From Inia geoffrensis (lineage: Eukaryota; Chordata; Mammalia; Artiodactyla; Iniidae): a stretch of 64,000 nt of DNA. Shown in pieces: positions 1 to 11,660 of this stretch. The stretch is from NCBI GenBank assembly GCA_036417435.1, contig CM070904.1, positions 129,890,695-129,954,694 on the forward strand. Reading direction: 5' to 3'. The stretch's first letter is position 1; each line of letters begins with the position of its first letter. The translations under genes and the position numbers were made by a program. The notes beneath the pieces are model-generated. The model was not told the DNA's origin. It saw only the letters and a program-made list of their open reading frames with translations, and searched no databases.

Positions 1-489
1 TGGTACATTTTTATTAAATATACATTGTAATCCACTAGAGGGGAAAAAAAATTTAAAGGTCAACAATTCTAAATGAAACACGAGGAGACAGCACAGTAAC
101 CCAAAGAACCAGCACTGGTATATTATTGCTTCTAAAGAATATTAGTTAGCAAACATATTCTGAAGCCTACCTTCACAATCATAAATAGCGCATCTTTTCA
201 CACAACTGCCAGCTGAGGTAGGCGTTCAAATTATTAAGAACTTCCGTGGCACGTGACATGTAATATTGATGCCACACTAAGCTTTCAAATTGTCTTTAGC
301 TTGTAAAAGTGGACTTAGTGAGTAGAATAAATGATATATTGTGATGAGATGGTTCTCTCCGTATATATTCCAAGTTACAAAATATTCCCTTCATTTGGTA
401 ATATTACTCCTGCCATTTTATTCCAAGGAAACAATTAGAATAATTGGGAGGCAAAAGCATATTCCCGCCCAAAGATGCGGATTGTAGTA

Positions 490-1615
490 TTTTTAATAGA
501 CTTTATTTTCTAGAAAAATGTAAGAGGTACAGAAAATTTGAGGAGATAGTACAGATATGCCCCCACCCACCCACACACACACACACACGTACAATTTTCC
601 CTATTTACATCTTTTATTAGTATGGTATATTTCTTGTAATTAATGAACCAATACTGATATATAAACGTTAACTAAAGTCTGTACTTTATTCAGATTTCCT
701 TAGTTTTTACCTAATGCCTCTCTCTGTCCCATCCTGGATGCCTCGTGACATGTAGTCCTCGCATCTCCTTAGGCTGCCCTTGGCTGGGACTTTTTCTCAG
801 GCTTCCCTTGTCTTTGATGACTTCGACAGTTTTGAGGAGTACTGGTCAGGCATGTTGTAGCATGCCTCTCTGTTGGGATCTGTCTGATATTTTTCTCAGG
901 ATCAGTCTGGAGTTACAGGTTTGGGGAAGGAAGACCACAGAGATACAGTGCGCCTTTCATCACATCATGCTGAGGGTACACACTGTCAGCGTGACTTGTG
1001 ACTGTCAGTGTGGACCTTGACCACCTAGCTTGACGTTGTGTTTGTCAGTTTCCTCCACTGTGGGCTTCTCCCTTCCCCATCCCCACTTCCACACTCTCTG
1101 CTTCGCGGGGAGGTCTCTCTGCACAGCCCTCAGTTAAGCAGTGGCGAGTTATGCAGCACCTGCTTTAGGTGGGACACCTATGTCCACTCTTTGAAATTCT
1201 TTCTGCATGGAAGCTTTGCCTCTTCTCCCCATTTATTAGTTTATTCAGTCATTTATATCGGCATGGACTCGTGGATATTTCTTTTATACTTGAGGTTATC
1301 ATCCAGTACTACTCTGTTTGCCTTCATGCTCAAATTGTTCCAGCCTCAACCATCGGGGCCCTTTCACTTAGCTCCCGTGCCCTTTTGTCCTTACCCCCAT
1401 CGAGGTGGGTTTTGTTTACCTGTTTGTCTTAGCACTTCTTTACTCTCTAGAACTACAAGATGCTTCAGGCTCATCTTGCATTTTTCCTGTCTCAGGCCTA
1501 GAATTAGCCATTTCTCCAAAGGACCCCTGGTTCTGCTTATTGGAGAATGGTATGAGAAACCAAGATCTGGGGTCTAGGTATGCTTGTTGCTACTGGGATG
1601 TCATTTCTTCTTGGT
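490..1615 (-). mobile_element. L1ME-type LINE fragment, antisense
   Basis: The text follows the familiar antisense 3' region of ancient L1ME/L1M elements, for example TTTTTACCTAATGCC near 707 and TTTTGAGGAGTACTGGTCAGG near 832. It then continues with GGAAGACCACAGAG, GACCTTGACCACCT and TTTCTCCAAAGGACCCCTGG in the expected order. It is diverged and carries a short CA run (572-588). Open frames here are chance readings of a dead repeat. Confidence 0.8.
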
Positions 1616-1689
1616 CTTCTCAGCAGACTTAGCAAAGAGAAGAAATACATGTGTGTATCCTAGCATGTATATACACATATATATATAAA

Positions 1690-2000
1690 TATTTCTATAT
1701 GTAATGATCTGTACCTATATTAAGTGAAACAGATTATAGTATCTTTAATAGCATAAAATTGGAGATCACTAAATGTTTAACAGTAAGGAATGGCTACAAC
1801 TATGATATATTTTAACTCCACAATGCAACTGTTAAAAGGGATGGTCTTGAAAAAACTGGTAACTGTAACACCTTACATACAAAAATAGTACAGATCTGTC
1901 AGAGCCGTACTTATAAGTGTGATAATTACATATGTATATGGATAAGAACTTTAAAAGGAAAATGGAAGGGGCAGTTCGATTAGTCATGGTTTGTTCTTAA
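1690..2000 (+). mobile_element. Old L1M 3'-region fragment, sense
   Basis: The order 'AATAGCATAAAATTGGAGATCACTAAATGT ... AGGAATGGCTACAACTATGATATAT' (quoted in pieces) parallels the L1M segment that normally reads as a run of small untranslated motifs before the 3' end. It is heavily diverged, and both boundaries are approximate. Confidence 0.5.
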
Positions 2001-2009
2001 TATTATATA

Positions 2010-4870
2010 CTGCTACGAAATTAATTTTGTTTCTGCAATAATATATTCAAGTAATCTAACGTGTTCTTGCTGGAAGCTGAATAAGGTTAATGTATTTAAA
2101 TTACTTTTAAATGAAAGAAATGAGACATTTGTTATTTTGTTGTGTCAGCACTGCAGTACTTCTCCGGGCCCTCCTTGGATAATAACGGCATTGTTTAATC
2201 ATTCACAATAACCAAGGAGCATGCTAAGAAGTTGTGAAGTCACAGTCACGCAGTTTTAGGGGGAAGAAATCTGTTAGTGCGTAAAGGAATGTATTTCCAT
2301 AATAGCAAGAAGACTCAAAAGTTTCGAATTCTTCTTTTGTTTTCCTACGCTGATCTTTGTACTTGATTGTACTCAGTAAGTACCGAGGATCTTATGGCTT
2401 CCAGGATTTCTCAAGCCACAAATCAGAATGCTATTGTGAATTTCCGGTGAAGTCCTTCTTTAAATGCAAAATGTTAAAAACGTTTTCTAGAAGATATTTT
2501 CACCAGTCTTCTCAGATTCAGATGGCCACAGGGGGAATGTGATGGACTGAATAACCCCAAAGGGTATCATTTCTCTTGCTGGTTGTAGGAAGTCAGCTAC
2601 AAAGATGGCAGATCAAATGCAGTGTCTGCCATTGCTGAAGCTGGTGGTCCAGTGATCACAGCCCCTCAATTACAGCCCTTCCAGGGAGCACAAGCCGCAG
2701 TCATTAAATCATTTTGCCTTTGATTAGGTGCTCTCACTGCTCATTGCCTTTGAAATGTGATAGCGCAATTTGAAGTTTTATTAAAAAACTTTTTTCTAGA
2801 ATTGCTGAGAAAGATGTTGTGTTTTTTTAAAAAAAAAAAGTCGGATAAAGGCCTGCCATGTATTCTATTGGAGGAGATTGAGAAGAAGAAAAAGAAAAAG
2901 GAAGGAAAGAGGAAAAAAGAAAAGACGAATGTTTCCCATCATCACTCATTTCGGTCTCAGAAAGCCTAAGGTGGTCCCCGCGTGCCGGCCTTCCCCTCCC
3001 AGCACTGCCAGCCTTGGGCCTGCCTACCACTTCTCAGAGCAGCCGGCCCTCGGAGAGGGGGCACGAGAGGGGGACAGGTCGGGAGACCCTCCACCTCGCC
3101 CAGACGCTGCCCCTGCTTGCCTGGGTGAGCACAGTTGCTCACGGATCTCACAAAAGATGACCTTCACACACATCATCCAGCTTGAACGAACTGATTTGAA
3201 CCTCACTTTTCTTGCTTACGTGAGAATTTGATTTACTTTCTGTTTCTATTTTGAATGCCACGTGTCCAGTCCTATACTACGGAAGGATTAAGGTATACGT
3301 TACCCTGTTCGCTAAGAAACCAGGCCTAAAAAAAAAAAGCAGTGTTCCTCGTGATGCTGGGGACCCAACAGTCACGAGGGGGCTCTGTTCTCACACCCAT
3401 ATCACATCCCGAAAGAGAGTGATGCCGAGAGGCCAGGGAGCCCCGATTTCAACATCCTAACAAGCCACCCCCCGCCCCCGCCGCCCCGCAAAAACCTCCC
3501 CTTCTCAAAATGAGTAGCTACTCCCTGAAGACATGGAAAGAAGTTTCCATCATGTACTGATGTATTTCTCATCTCCATCTGAGAATGTGCCAAAGCTAAA
3601 ATGGGGATATTCTACTTGAAGTCACTTTTTTATTTCAGTCCCTACTGAAAGTTATACTCGCGGTGTCGAACTGAAATACCCAGTTAATTTTGGGTACACT
3701 TGAGCCCTTGCTCTGCAACTCAGTGTGTTTCTAGGCCGAAAGGGAAACTAACGCTCCACCTAATTGGAACGTTTCCGTGTTTTCCAGGGTTAATGGTGTT
3801 TTCTGCGCGCGTCTACATTAGCCCACTATGTGGAAGCCCTCGGCAGTTTTCAAATCCTAAGAGCTGTAAGGAAGCCCCCGATACAGAAATTGTATTGGCT
3901 GTTAAGAAGGCAGTTATGAGTTATTGGAAATGGAATTAAAATTGTCTAATTAAGGGTCGATTCCTTATTCCGGAGTTCTGTTTGGTTTGGTGTTTTGTCT
4001 TGTGTCCCATGACTTCAAATTACGAAAAGAACACTCGTCTTGCTGGAAACGGGAAAGGATGAAGTTATTTTGCTTCCTGCACATTTGTCCTATTTTGCTC
4101 GGCCTCAGGTTTTGTTTAATCCTCTCAAAGGCCCTTTTAATGGACGTTTCAACATGACTACCTCTCTGTGTGGTAGCCTCTAGGAAACGACCATTATGTC
4201 AAGCCCCTTCACAGCTAAAGTAGTGAGTTCACATAGTGGAAGAATCTTCGGGGTTGCATCTTATGGGAAAAAAAGAAAAAAAACCCACTGCCTTTTTATA
4301 AAAGAACAGAACATTTACCCAGTCTTGTTGAGCACATGAATGTTCAGATGGCCGGCACAAAAGAAATCTCCAATCTCTAACCTCACAATGAAATTGCACC
4401 GACAAAAGATCGCGGAACACCGGGCGCACTAAAGTGGAAGGGACACAAAACCACAGCAGAATCCGACCCTGCCTGCAGAGGTTCCTGGGGGACTGCCTTT
4501 ATCCAGCATCCTGGTGCCACGGTCCGGCTGCAATGCTCCAGGGAGCCCATGCAGTCCCCCCTGCACATGTGGCATTTATACTGATGGCATCTCTACAAAT
4601 ACATAAATACACATCCGTTGTGGACGGGGAACAGTGCTATCCAACGAGGTTATCACGTGGCTCCTCCAAGAGGTACAAGTTTACACTCCCTGGTAGGAAT
4701 GGAGAGGGTTATTTGTTTCGTGCTGAGACAAGACAGTCTTAGAAATGAGTGGCACACCCTCGTCGAGCCAGCCCCTTCTTCTGCCTAGGTAGAAAGGTCC
4801 GATTAGCTCTCGTAATTGATTCCGAGGGCCGCAGCGTGCATTTCGCCAGCCCCGCTCGGTGCACACCAGG
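2010..4870. other. Single-copy intronic sequence, no gene seen
   Basis: No recognisable repeat or exon was found. 2040-2240 is AT-rich and could be conserved. 2875-2930 is a purine-only stretch of GAAGAA/AAAAG type. 3465-3485 is a C-rich run. The open frames here are short and lack splice or domain support. Confidence 0.5.
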
Positions 4871-4879
4871 GATGTGATT

Positions 4880-5250
4880 CATGCGCACTTGAGCGTCCAA
4901 CATGGCTGACAAGGCTCGGACACACAGCTCCTGGCTGCATCATTTTTTAATCAGCTATCTGAGGAATATTTATCTAATCAACAAAAAGAGCGCTGTCAGA
5001 AGGAGACCAGAGGGGGCGTTAATACAAGTCTGTGGTCTCCTGGTACTAGTGGTACTAGGATGGAGGAAGAGTTTAGGATAAAACCCTGCTCGTGTGAGCA
5101 TGCCAACAGACTGCAGAATATTTTTATTCCACTTGTAAAGAGCTAGTCAGAGGATTCCCATGGAGGAGTTCTGCTGTGTGATTAGTTCTCAGACATTCAT
5201 TCGCCGTAGTTAAAATTTTGTTGTTGCTGTTTTTAGAGAAACAGAATGAA
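4880..5250. promoter_or_regulatory. Candidate conserved non-coding element
   Basis: This is repeat-free sequence rich in ATTA/AATCA motifs, for example TTTTTAATCAGCTATCTG near 4945 and ATTTATCTAATCAAC near 4968. It is followed by a CTCF-like core (AGAGGGGGCG at about 5009-5018). Texture of this sort is typical of vertebrate enhancers near developmental genes. Conservation has not been tested. Confidence 0.35.
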
Positions 5251-6739
5251 TTTTCCTTTAAAATAAAATTTTAAATGCCTCATGATCATGACAGGAATTT
5301 ATATGAAAAGCTGTAGCTTCCAGAAATAAATCGGTGTGTAATAATTGGGGGTCGTTAACTCTAAATGATTCCAGCTACTCTTGGTAGAAAGCCATAATTT
5401 GCACATTTTCCCTTTCTCTCCGTTGCCTTTGAAAAGATGGTGACTGTCTGTTAGTAATTTCGAGGAGTTGAGTGTATGGTGCCATACCTCTTACGGTCAT
5501 CCGAGCACAAAAATCATCATTTATAACTCCCAGACACCTTAGAGAGATGTTCTGTGAATTCAGCTTTATAACAGCTTTTCTTCTCTAGATGTACGACTCA
5601 GGACGGGCAGCAGTTGGGACCCGCGTGAGCCGGGTCACAGCCACCCACCTGCCAATCTGGTAGCGCACTGCCCCGGAAAATTAATCAGTGCAGAATGTGG
5701 ACCTCAGGGCTGCGCTCAGGAGGGGACAGTGTCACGTGACATCCCCCGGTGCGCACGCTCCTACACTGGTCACTGTTAGTACCGAAGTCACCTCTCTTGT
5801 TCCTCCCTTTGTAATTCAAAGATCGCCTTAAAAATTCGGTTTTACTAACACCTTCAGTGTTCATACGCAAGAGCGCTCTCTGTTAATTTTAAGGGGAAGT
5901 GACAATACCACTGTTACTATAGGGCTGTAAACTTTGTGTTTTCTTATCATGTGGGGCATGAGTCTCTGTACTGTCTTCACCTGCCTTTTGCGAAATTTTA
6001 ATCCCAAGAAAATATCTTCCAACCAACCTAATGACGAGTTTCACCTCCTTCTCTGTTTTTAATTCTCAACCGTCAGCTGTGTGTCCCGTGTACCGCCGCT
6101 TGCTGTGATATTCACGTAGTAGTCTGGTGTTTAACCCAAGTTCACGGTTCATGTTTTGGCGCCATTTCGGGGAGAGTGCTACACTGTCCTGCCGAAGGCT
6201 CCCTTTCTTGGGTCTGCTGACGTTTCTGCCAACCCAGACTGGGGTTCAGCAAGTTCCATTTAACTTGCAGGCTGCAGGGAGAAGTGGCCCATCTCACCAT
6301 CTGCATTGGGGATGACAAGTTAGTTTGCACTAGATCTGGGATTACGTGCTGTGGGGTTCTGTGTCCATTGAGAGGTGTATGCATGTTCTCAAACACCGGA
6401 CAAGATGCTGAGACATGATGCTATTTTGATAGTTATATAAGGCATCGTGGCAACTTGCTCACAGAAGAGACTCTTGTTTATCCAATCAGCAGAACAGCAG
6501 AATGGAGAACACTGATGGAATGCCCACAGTCTGCTGCCTTTTTGTCCAAAACCGGGGGAGATTCTTGTATTGAAGTAATAGTTTCATGAGAAATAACATG
6601 AGTGAGAAAAGCAAAGTAAGTTAATCTTTGTTTAAAAGAAAGAAACTATATTCCTGAGATATTTTTTAAAACAAAATTTTTTAACTAAAATAAAAATCAC
6701 CCAGAAAATTTAGTCCTTTGAGCTAATAGTCCACACGAC

Positions 6740-7555
6740 ATCCTCAAGAATCACTGTCTAGATTACTGCAGTTTATTTATCCATTCACCTACTGAAGGAC
6801 GTCTTGGTTGCTTCCAAGTTTGGGCAGTATAATACAGCACCTAGAAGAAATGAGCTGTCAGGCTTCCCTGGTGGCGCCGTGGTGGAGAGTCCGCCTGCCG
6901 ACGCAGGGGACGCGGGTTCGTGCCCCCGGTCCGGGAAGATCCCACATGCCGCGGAGCGGCTGGGCCCGTGAGCCATGGCCGCGGAGCCCGCGCGTCCGGA
7001 GCCTGTGGTCCGCAACGCAGAGACCACAACAGTGAGAGGCTCGCGTACCGCAAAACAAAAAACAAATGAGCTATCAATCAAGCCATTAAAAAGACACGGA
7101 GGAAAGTTAAATGCATATGACTAAGCGAAGGAAACCAGTCTGAAAAGGCTGCATATTGTATGATTCCAACCATATGACGTTCTGGAAAAGGCAAAACTAA
7201 TGAAAAGATCAGTGGTTGCTAGACCACAGAAGATTTTTAGGGCAGTGAAACTCTTCTGTATGATACTATAATGGTGGATACATGTCACTATACATTTGTT
7301 CAAATCCATAGAAAGTATAACACCAACAGCGAACCCTCATGTAAACTATGGACTTTGGGAAATAATGATGCGTCAGTGTGGGTTCATTTATTCTAAGAAA
7401 TGTACCACTCTGGTGTGGGATGTTGATATTGGGAGAGGTTGTGTGTGGGGTGAGTAGGGGGTGGACAGCACGTACATGGCAACTCTCAGTGTTTTTCATC
7501 CAATTTTGCTGTGAACCTAAAACTTCTCTAAACAATAAAGTTTATTTTTAAAAAA
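6740..7555 (+). mobile_element. L1M 3' end with inverted 5' segment, interrupted by a CHR SINE
   Basis: From 7064 the sequence follows the sense L1M 3' end (TATGATTCCAACCATATGAC near 7158, then GAAAAGGCAAAACTAATG, CAGTGGTTGCTAGACC). It finishes at CTAAACAATAAAGTTTATTT and an A-rich tail near 7555. The part before the SINE (about 6770-6848: TTTATCCATTCACCTACTGA, CTTGGTTGCTTCCAAGTT) reads as antisense L1. This arrangement fits a 5' inversion made during insertion (twin priming). The SINE at 6861-7063 landed in it later. Confidence 0.7.
6861..7063 (+). mobile_element. CHR-type SINE (tRNA-derived, cetacean)
   Basis: The element begins GGCTTCCCTGGTGGCGC and carries the tRNA-related promoter segment (GGTTCGTGCCCCCGGTCCGG, resembling box B). 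It ends GCGTACCGCAAAAC plus an A-rich tail. The flanking duplication is AAATGAGCTGTCA (6848-6860) and AAATGAGCTATCA (7064-7076), 12 of 13 bases identical. This family is abundant in whales and dolphins and is the main clue to the host. Confidence 0.93.
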
Positions 7556-8555
7556 AAGAATCACCATCTATTCCAAAGACCTGCGGTCACGGGGTGCTGC
7601 CAGCATGATGGCCATGGCGTGTGCTGGTCAGTGGATCTGGGCATCCAGCCCGCGGCAGCAGGTTGGATAATTCCTGGGTCCGTTTGCTGCGGTGTCTTCG
7701 TTTCCTTTAGCGGTGAATCCAGGCAGCAGCGTTGCACATAAGCAGAGATTTTATTGATGATAATATGATTGTATTTTCCCATTGAGAAGCTTCTAAACAA
7801 GTGGACTTAGAGCAATCAATGCCCCAGGAGACAAATGCACGCCTCAGGACCTTGGTATCAGCCAGAAAAAGTCCATTTGTTTAAGAGGAAGAAAAAGGCA
7901 TGACATTTTACACATTAAAATTGATTATTTCATCAATAGGTTAATAGAAAACCAGGCTGCAAGTTCACTTCCTGCTTATATATCCATATGGTAATGGGAG
8001 ACTGGGGTATGAAAAATGCAAGGCGGAAAGCAGGCAGGAAAGAGGCTTTCTGCACCAGAGCTCCCCTCCCTTGCACAGAGGTGCCCAGCCCAGATGCTGC
8101 CTATTTATATGTAAATGCTTTAGAAAGAGGTAAGTTTTTCCACTGAGGAGTGCAGCCTCTGTGGCTACGACTTTCTGGAACTTGTGAAACATGGGCCAAG
8201 ACGCCAGAGCTCGGGCTATTGAAATAATTAAGCACACGCTTAATTCTGTGAACGTCTCAGTTATACGAGGAGCCCGGTCAATATCCACTGAACATTTTTC
8301 CAAAGTGAACACTCGCAAACCGTGATAGGTTCCCTTTGTCTCCAATGACATTTGTAATAGTGGGTGTACCTGAAACTCCCGTTGCCATGTGTGGTGTTAC
8401 CTGGGACAGGTAACCTTATAGATAAGATACCTTAAGGATGTAGAGATAAGGGAGACTTCTCCACTGATGGAAAACTAAATTTAGACGCATATACTATAGA
8501 AGGGTCTCAGTCACCAACCTTACTAGGTTAGAGATGACATTTCTTTCTTTGTTTT

Positions 8556-8770
8556 TTTAAATTTATTTTATTGAAATATAGTTGACTTACAATGTTGCAT
8601 CAATTTCTGCTGTACAGCCAAGTGATTCAGTTACACATATATATACATTCTTTTTCATATTCTTTTCCATTATGGTTTATCACAGGTTATTGAATATAGT
8701 TCCCTGTGCTCTACAGTAGGACCTTGCTGTTTATCTGTGCTATATATAATAGTTTGCATCTGCTGACCCC
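8556..8770 (-). mobile_element. Cetartiodactyl-type L1 3' end, antisense, 5'-truncated
   Basis: It starts TAAATTTATTTTATTGAAAT and continues ATAGTTGACTTACAATGTTG, TTCTGCTGTACAGCCAAGTG, ATTGAATATAGTTCCCTGTG and CTACAGTAGGACCTTGCTG, ending near ATCTGCTGACCCCAAATTCC. This is the antisense 3' UTR of the L1 family also seen at 28255, 51840 and 62150. Confidence 0.85.
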
Positions 8771-10385
8771 AAATTCCCAAGACATTTTTTATTAAATTAT
8801 TTGGGTTTTCAAGCCACAAGGTCATTGTTAGTTGTTTAGTTACAGCTTCACTTCTTCTCATTTCGAATCAGGTGACAGCTAACTCACAGCTAGTTTGTAC
8901 TCTCATTAACATAAAATTTGCCTCTTGATTATACAGTACCGTTTCGGAATTGCGTTGGTTCCCTTCCGTGTTCCTGTTTCTCGCGTGTATCTTATATTGT
9001 CACCCCAGAGCAATCCAATGTGCACCAAAGTGCTTGAGATTCACTCCAGCGGCAAAACCCCTTGTGAAGACCGGGGGTCTGGGGTTCTGGGAAGACCTGA
9101 AGCCTCCACCGTACTAGTTGAGGTTGAGTCTTCTGGCCTTAATGCTACCAAAGGCAAGAATAGCCAATCTGTCCTAAGCCAGGCATGCTTTGGGGTGAGA
9201 GAGCTGGCCACTGGCCAGTGCATGCCTCGTTTTTTGGTCAGCCTGTGACCGAGTGGGTTAGCCTAGCTTTCTGCGGTGCGCTTCAGACACACCTGCGGAA
9301 ATGCACACAGCTGCCTCGCCAGGTGAGCGCTTCTTACCGGCATTAAACAAGTGGTTATCCAATGAAAGCCACGTGCAAGGTTTGACGAGTTTCTCCTCCC
9401 GGCTGTGGATGTCAGAAGAGACAGATGGTCCAATTATGCCCCTTCGTCAGGAGCGTGGGTGACTGTGGCCGTCACCGACCACGCTGTCGGTCCAGCCCTT
9501 GGATCTTTAGTCACATTAGCCTGAAGACTCGCTCCTCAAAACCCTGTTTAACTCTCTGCTGTCTACAATGTGTCTCCTCTGAAGGGCTGGCAGGAGGCAG
9601 CCTCTTGGCCACAGGTGTCTGCATTCCTGAGTGGGGGGTTGGGAGGGCGGAGGAGGTGAGGAGGTGTCTGTGGAGAAGAGGGTCCGCGGAGGTGGGAAGG
9701 GGGCATCTCACCCCCGTTAGTCACAGCACGCCGTGTCAGCCGTGGGCGTGTCGTGCCCGTGTTAAACTTGTCCCGCACTTCACTTCTGAACCCAGGGCTG
9801 CTGTGTGGGTAACCTGGTATTTGTCTTTTTCTCTCGGACGCTTCCTTCGGTGAGCTGAGCGCTTAAGGAGGCACGTGCTCTGTGGGTTCCTCCATTCAGA
9901 GCCTCCAGCCTCCTCCCCATAGGAAGGAGAATGGACCACCCTTCAACCACAGCAAGATGGTCGTCGAGTTTTGCTAGTGTAGGTTCCTGTCCAGATCAAA
10001 ATACGTCTGGGGAGAAAGTACTTCTCTTTTAACAGCTCTGGGCGTTGCACACCTACCATCTGTAGCATACGCAGGAACCGCTAATCACTAGAGTCCCTTC
10101 TGGTTTGACACAGGCTCCCAGCGTTTTGCCAAATCAGAGGGCTCATGGCGACCGGCCTCGTAGCTCCTTCCAAAGATGCTACCAGCCCCCAGGGAAAAGA
10201 CCAGCTTTGCACTGTCTGGAGTAGCCACGTGTGGAACCCAGCAGGGCGAAAGGGGTGCATGGGCTTCCTTGCCTGGGCGTTTGCTGGATTCTGTGCAAAG
10301 CTAAGGATGCGTTTTTGGCCTTCCTCTGCCCTTCCTGAGTTCCTCTGCGCTTTGGGGTGGTGAGGCCCGGCCGGGAGGCCGGAGG

Positions 10386-10397
10386 TGACGTCACGTG
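10386..10397. promoter_or_regulatory. Overlapping CRE and E-box upstream of the exon
   Basis: A perfect cAMP-response element, TGACGTCA (10386-10393), overlaps a CACGTG E-box (10392-10397). The junction GTCACGTG also matches half of the TFEB/CLEAR motif. The pair sits about 100 bp before the exon acceptor, beside GC-rich sequence (10350-10385). It could be an intronic enhancer or an internal promoter; no TATA or start codon supports the latter. Confidence 0.45.
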
Positions 10398-10407
10398 CTA
10401 CTTGGAC

Positions 10408-10494
10408 ATTTCTTTTCTCCCCTTTTCATCTGTTTCTTTTCCTTTTTGTTTTCTCTCTTGTTCCCCCTCTCCCCTATCTGCTCTCGGGATGCAG
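10408..10494 (+). promoter_or_regulatory. AGAP1: Extended polypyrimidine tract and 3' splice site
   Basis: About 80 bases, almost all C and T, with TTTT and CTCTC runs, precede the CAG acceptor at 10492-10494. The tract is far longer than the 15-20 bases usually needed. It could bind PTB-type splicing regulators as well as U2AF. Confidence 0.6.
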
Positions 10495-10569
10495 CCAAAC
10501 GCAAAGCATGGAAACTAAACCGTGTTGGTAGCCTGCGAAATATCCACAACAGCAGCACCAACACCGAAG
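10495..10569 (+). CDS. AGAP1: AGAP1 coding exon: start of the second half of the split PH domain
   Basis: This 75-bp internal exon reads (A)KRKAWKLNRVGSLRNIHNS followed by STNTE. AGAP1 is an Arf GTPase-activating protein that acts on ARF1-type GTPases at endosomal membranes and binds the AP-3 adaptor. This segment resumes the PH domain after its long, low-complexity insertion. The acceptor is a CAG ending at 10494, behind an unusually long pyrimidine tract (about 10408-10488). The donor is GAAG/GTAACG at 10570. The exon starts with two bases of a split codon and ends with one, so both flanking introns are phase 1. The final G joins AA of the next exon to give Glu, continuing TNTE-EQEENFE without a break. 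From memory, human AGAP1 has Met where this has Ala (RK-A-W) and Tyr-Ser where this has His-Asn; an alignment should confirm that. The gene call rests on the joined exons. Confidence 0.93.
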
Positions 10570-10849
10570 GTAACGCCGCCCCTCGGCCCCTCCCCCTCCA
10601 CGCCGGGTCCTCCCAGCCTTCCTGCCTCCCTGCCTCTCCAGCGCAGAACTGGAAATGCGATTCGCCCAAAGCCGCATGCACCCTGATTGTGTTTGCACAG
10701 TCATTCCCGTGGTCTTTCCATCTTTTTGTTTGTGTGTTTAATTTTCCCATTCATGTACCTTTCAGCTTACTTAAATTTTGACCTTTCCCTTGCAGTCGTA
10801 GAGTAGTGATGTTTAAATTACTTCACAAACCTATTTTCTTCTCTTTTTT

Positions 10850-11660
10850 CTTTTCCTTCATACATGTGAGCACTCAATGTAATATTTCCCAAGTTATTAC
10901 AGTTTTTAAAAGTGTTAGTATCAGGTGTAATGATCTGTAGCCAAATACAATAGTGTGCCGTGACATTTAAGTAACAGTCTTAATTTGTTTTGTGGAAACA
11001 TTCTCCATAATGCTCTCTGCAGCTCTAATACAGAGGCAGCCAGGCCCGGGTCATTTGCATGGCCTGCTATTGCTTGTAAATTCAGTATGTTGTTGTGTTT
11101 CTAAAGGTCGTCTGGTGCCAAAGTTCACAAATTGACTTGCGTTGCTTTTTTCACCGAAGACAGCCGTCATTGCTTTTGTATAATAGCAGATTGAATTTCC
11201 CCCCACCCCAGCCTTCATTTGAAACAACACAATTATAAATTGCCCTTTTTTTTTTATGATTACAAATGTCAAGGGTCAGAATTGTTTTGATGCCAGGCAA
11301 AGGAAAACCACCCCCATCAGCCCAAGCCCTTGTAAGGGAGGCTGGCGTACAATATGTGTGATGCAAAATAGGTCACAATCCAGTGATCTCGGGATAATAG
11401 GGGGACATTTTTTTTCACTTAAATGCAAGCCAAATGGGTCAAGTAATCGCAAGCTCGTGCCCTAACACTAATTGACTTATTTGGGGGTGATTATAACTGT
11501 AATATTTTTCTTAATGTCACTGTTTTCTGGGCTGTTGGTTTTAGCAATTGGCAAGCAGTGGCATTAAATCTCTTGTAAATTTTAAATTGCACACTATTTC
11601 TGTAAACAAGTCCCCCTCTTCACATCCCAATCATTAACCTTTGCTGATTTATATCACCAT
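10850..11660. promoter_or_regulatory. Candidate conserved non-coding block just downstream of the exon
   Basis: This is repeat-free, AT-rich sequence holding a perfect octamer ATTTGCAT (11053-11060), several ATTA/TAAT cores, AATTGACTTATTTGGGG near 11470 and long unbroken low-CpG runs. Its texture differs from the neighbouring MIR-bearing DNA. The call is made from sequence character alone. Confidence 0.4.

Larger units (their letters stand above)
1..10494 (+). other. AGAP1: AGAP1 intron (3' part, at least 10.5 kb) upstream of the first exon in the window
   Basis: No coding exon is supported here. Contents: unrecognised AT-rich sequence (1-480), an antisense L1ME (490-1615), an old L1M (1690-2000), unrecognised single-copy sequence (2010-4870, with a purine-rich stretch at 2875-2930), an enhancer-like block (4880-5250), and single-copy sequence to 6730. 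These are followed by a rearranged L1M carrying a CHR SINE (6740-7555), more single-copy sequence, an antisense L1 3' end (8556-8770) and single-copy sequence to the exon. The last 100 bp hold a CRE/E-box composite and a long pyrimidine tract. Confidence 0.8.

Noticed and set aside
6900..6960. tRNA gene suggested by the box-B-like GGTTCGTGCCCC
   Set aside because: It is the tRNA-derived head of a SINE, repeated at other CHR copies; no cloverleaf can be completed.
10395..10781. 128-codon open frame that reads through the AGAP1 exon
   Set aside because: It begins at GTG, the N-terminal part is a translated pyrimidine tract, and the true boundaries are the AG at 10494 and the GT at 10570. Only the central 25 codons are coding.
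10785..10810. Possible extra 3' splice site (CCCTTGCAG) after the exon
   Set aside because: A good acceptor string, but it is followed at once by TAG codons and no donor. It is at most a decoy site.
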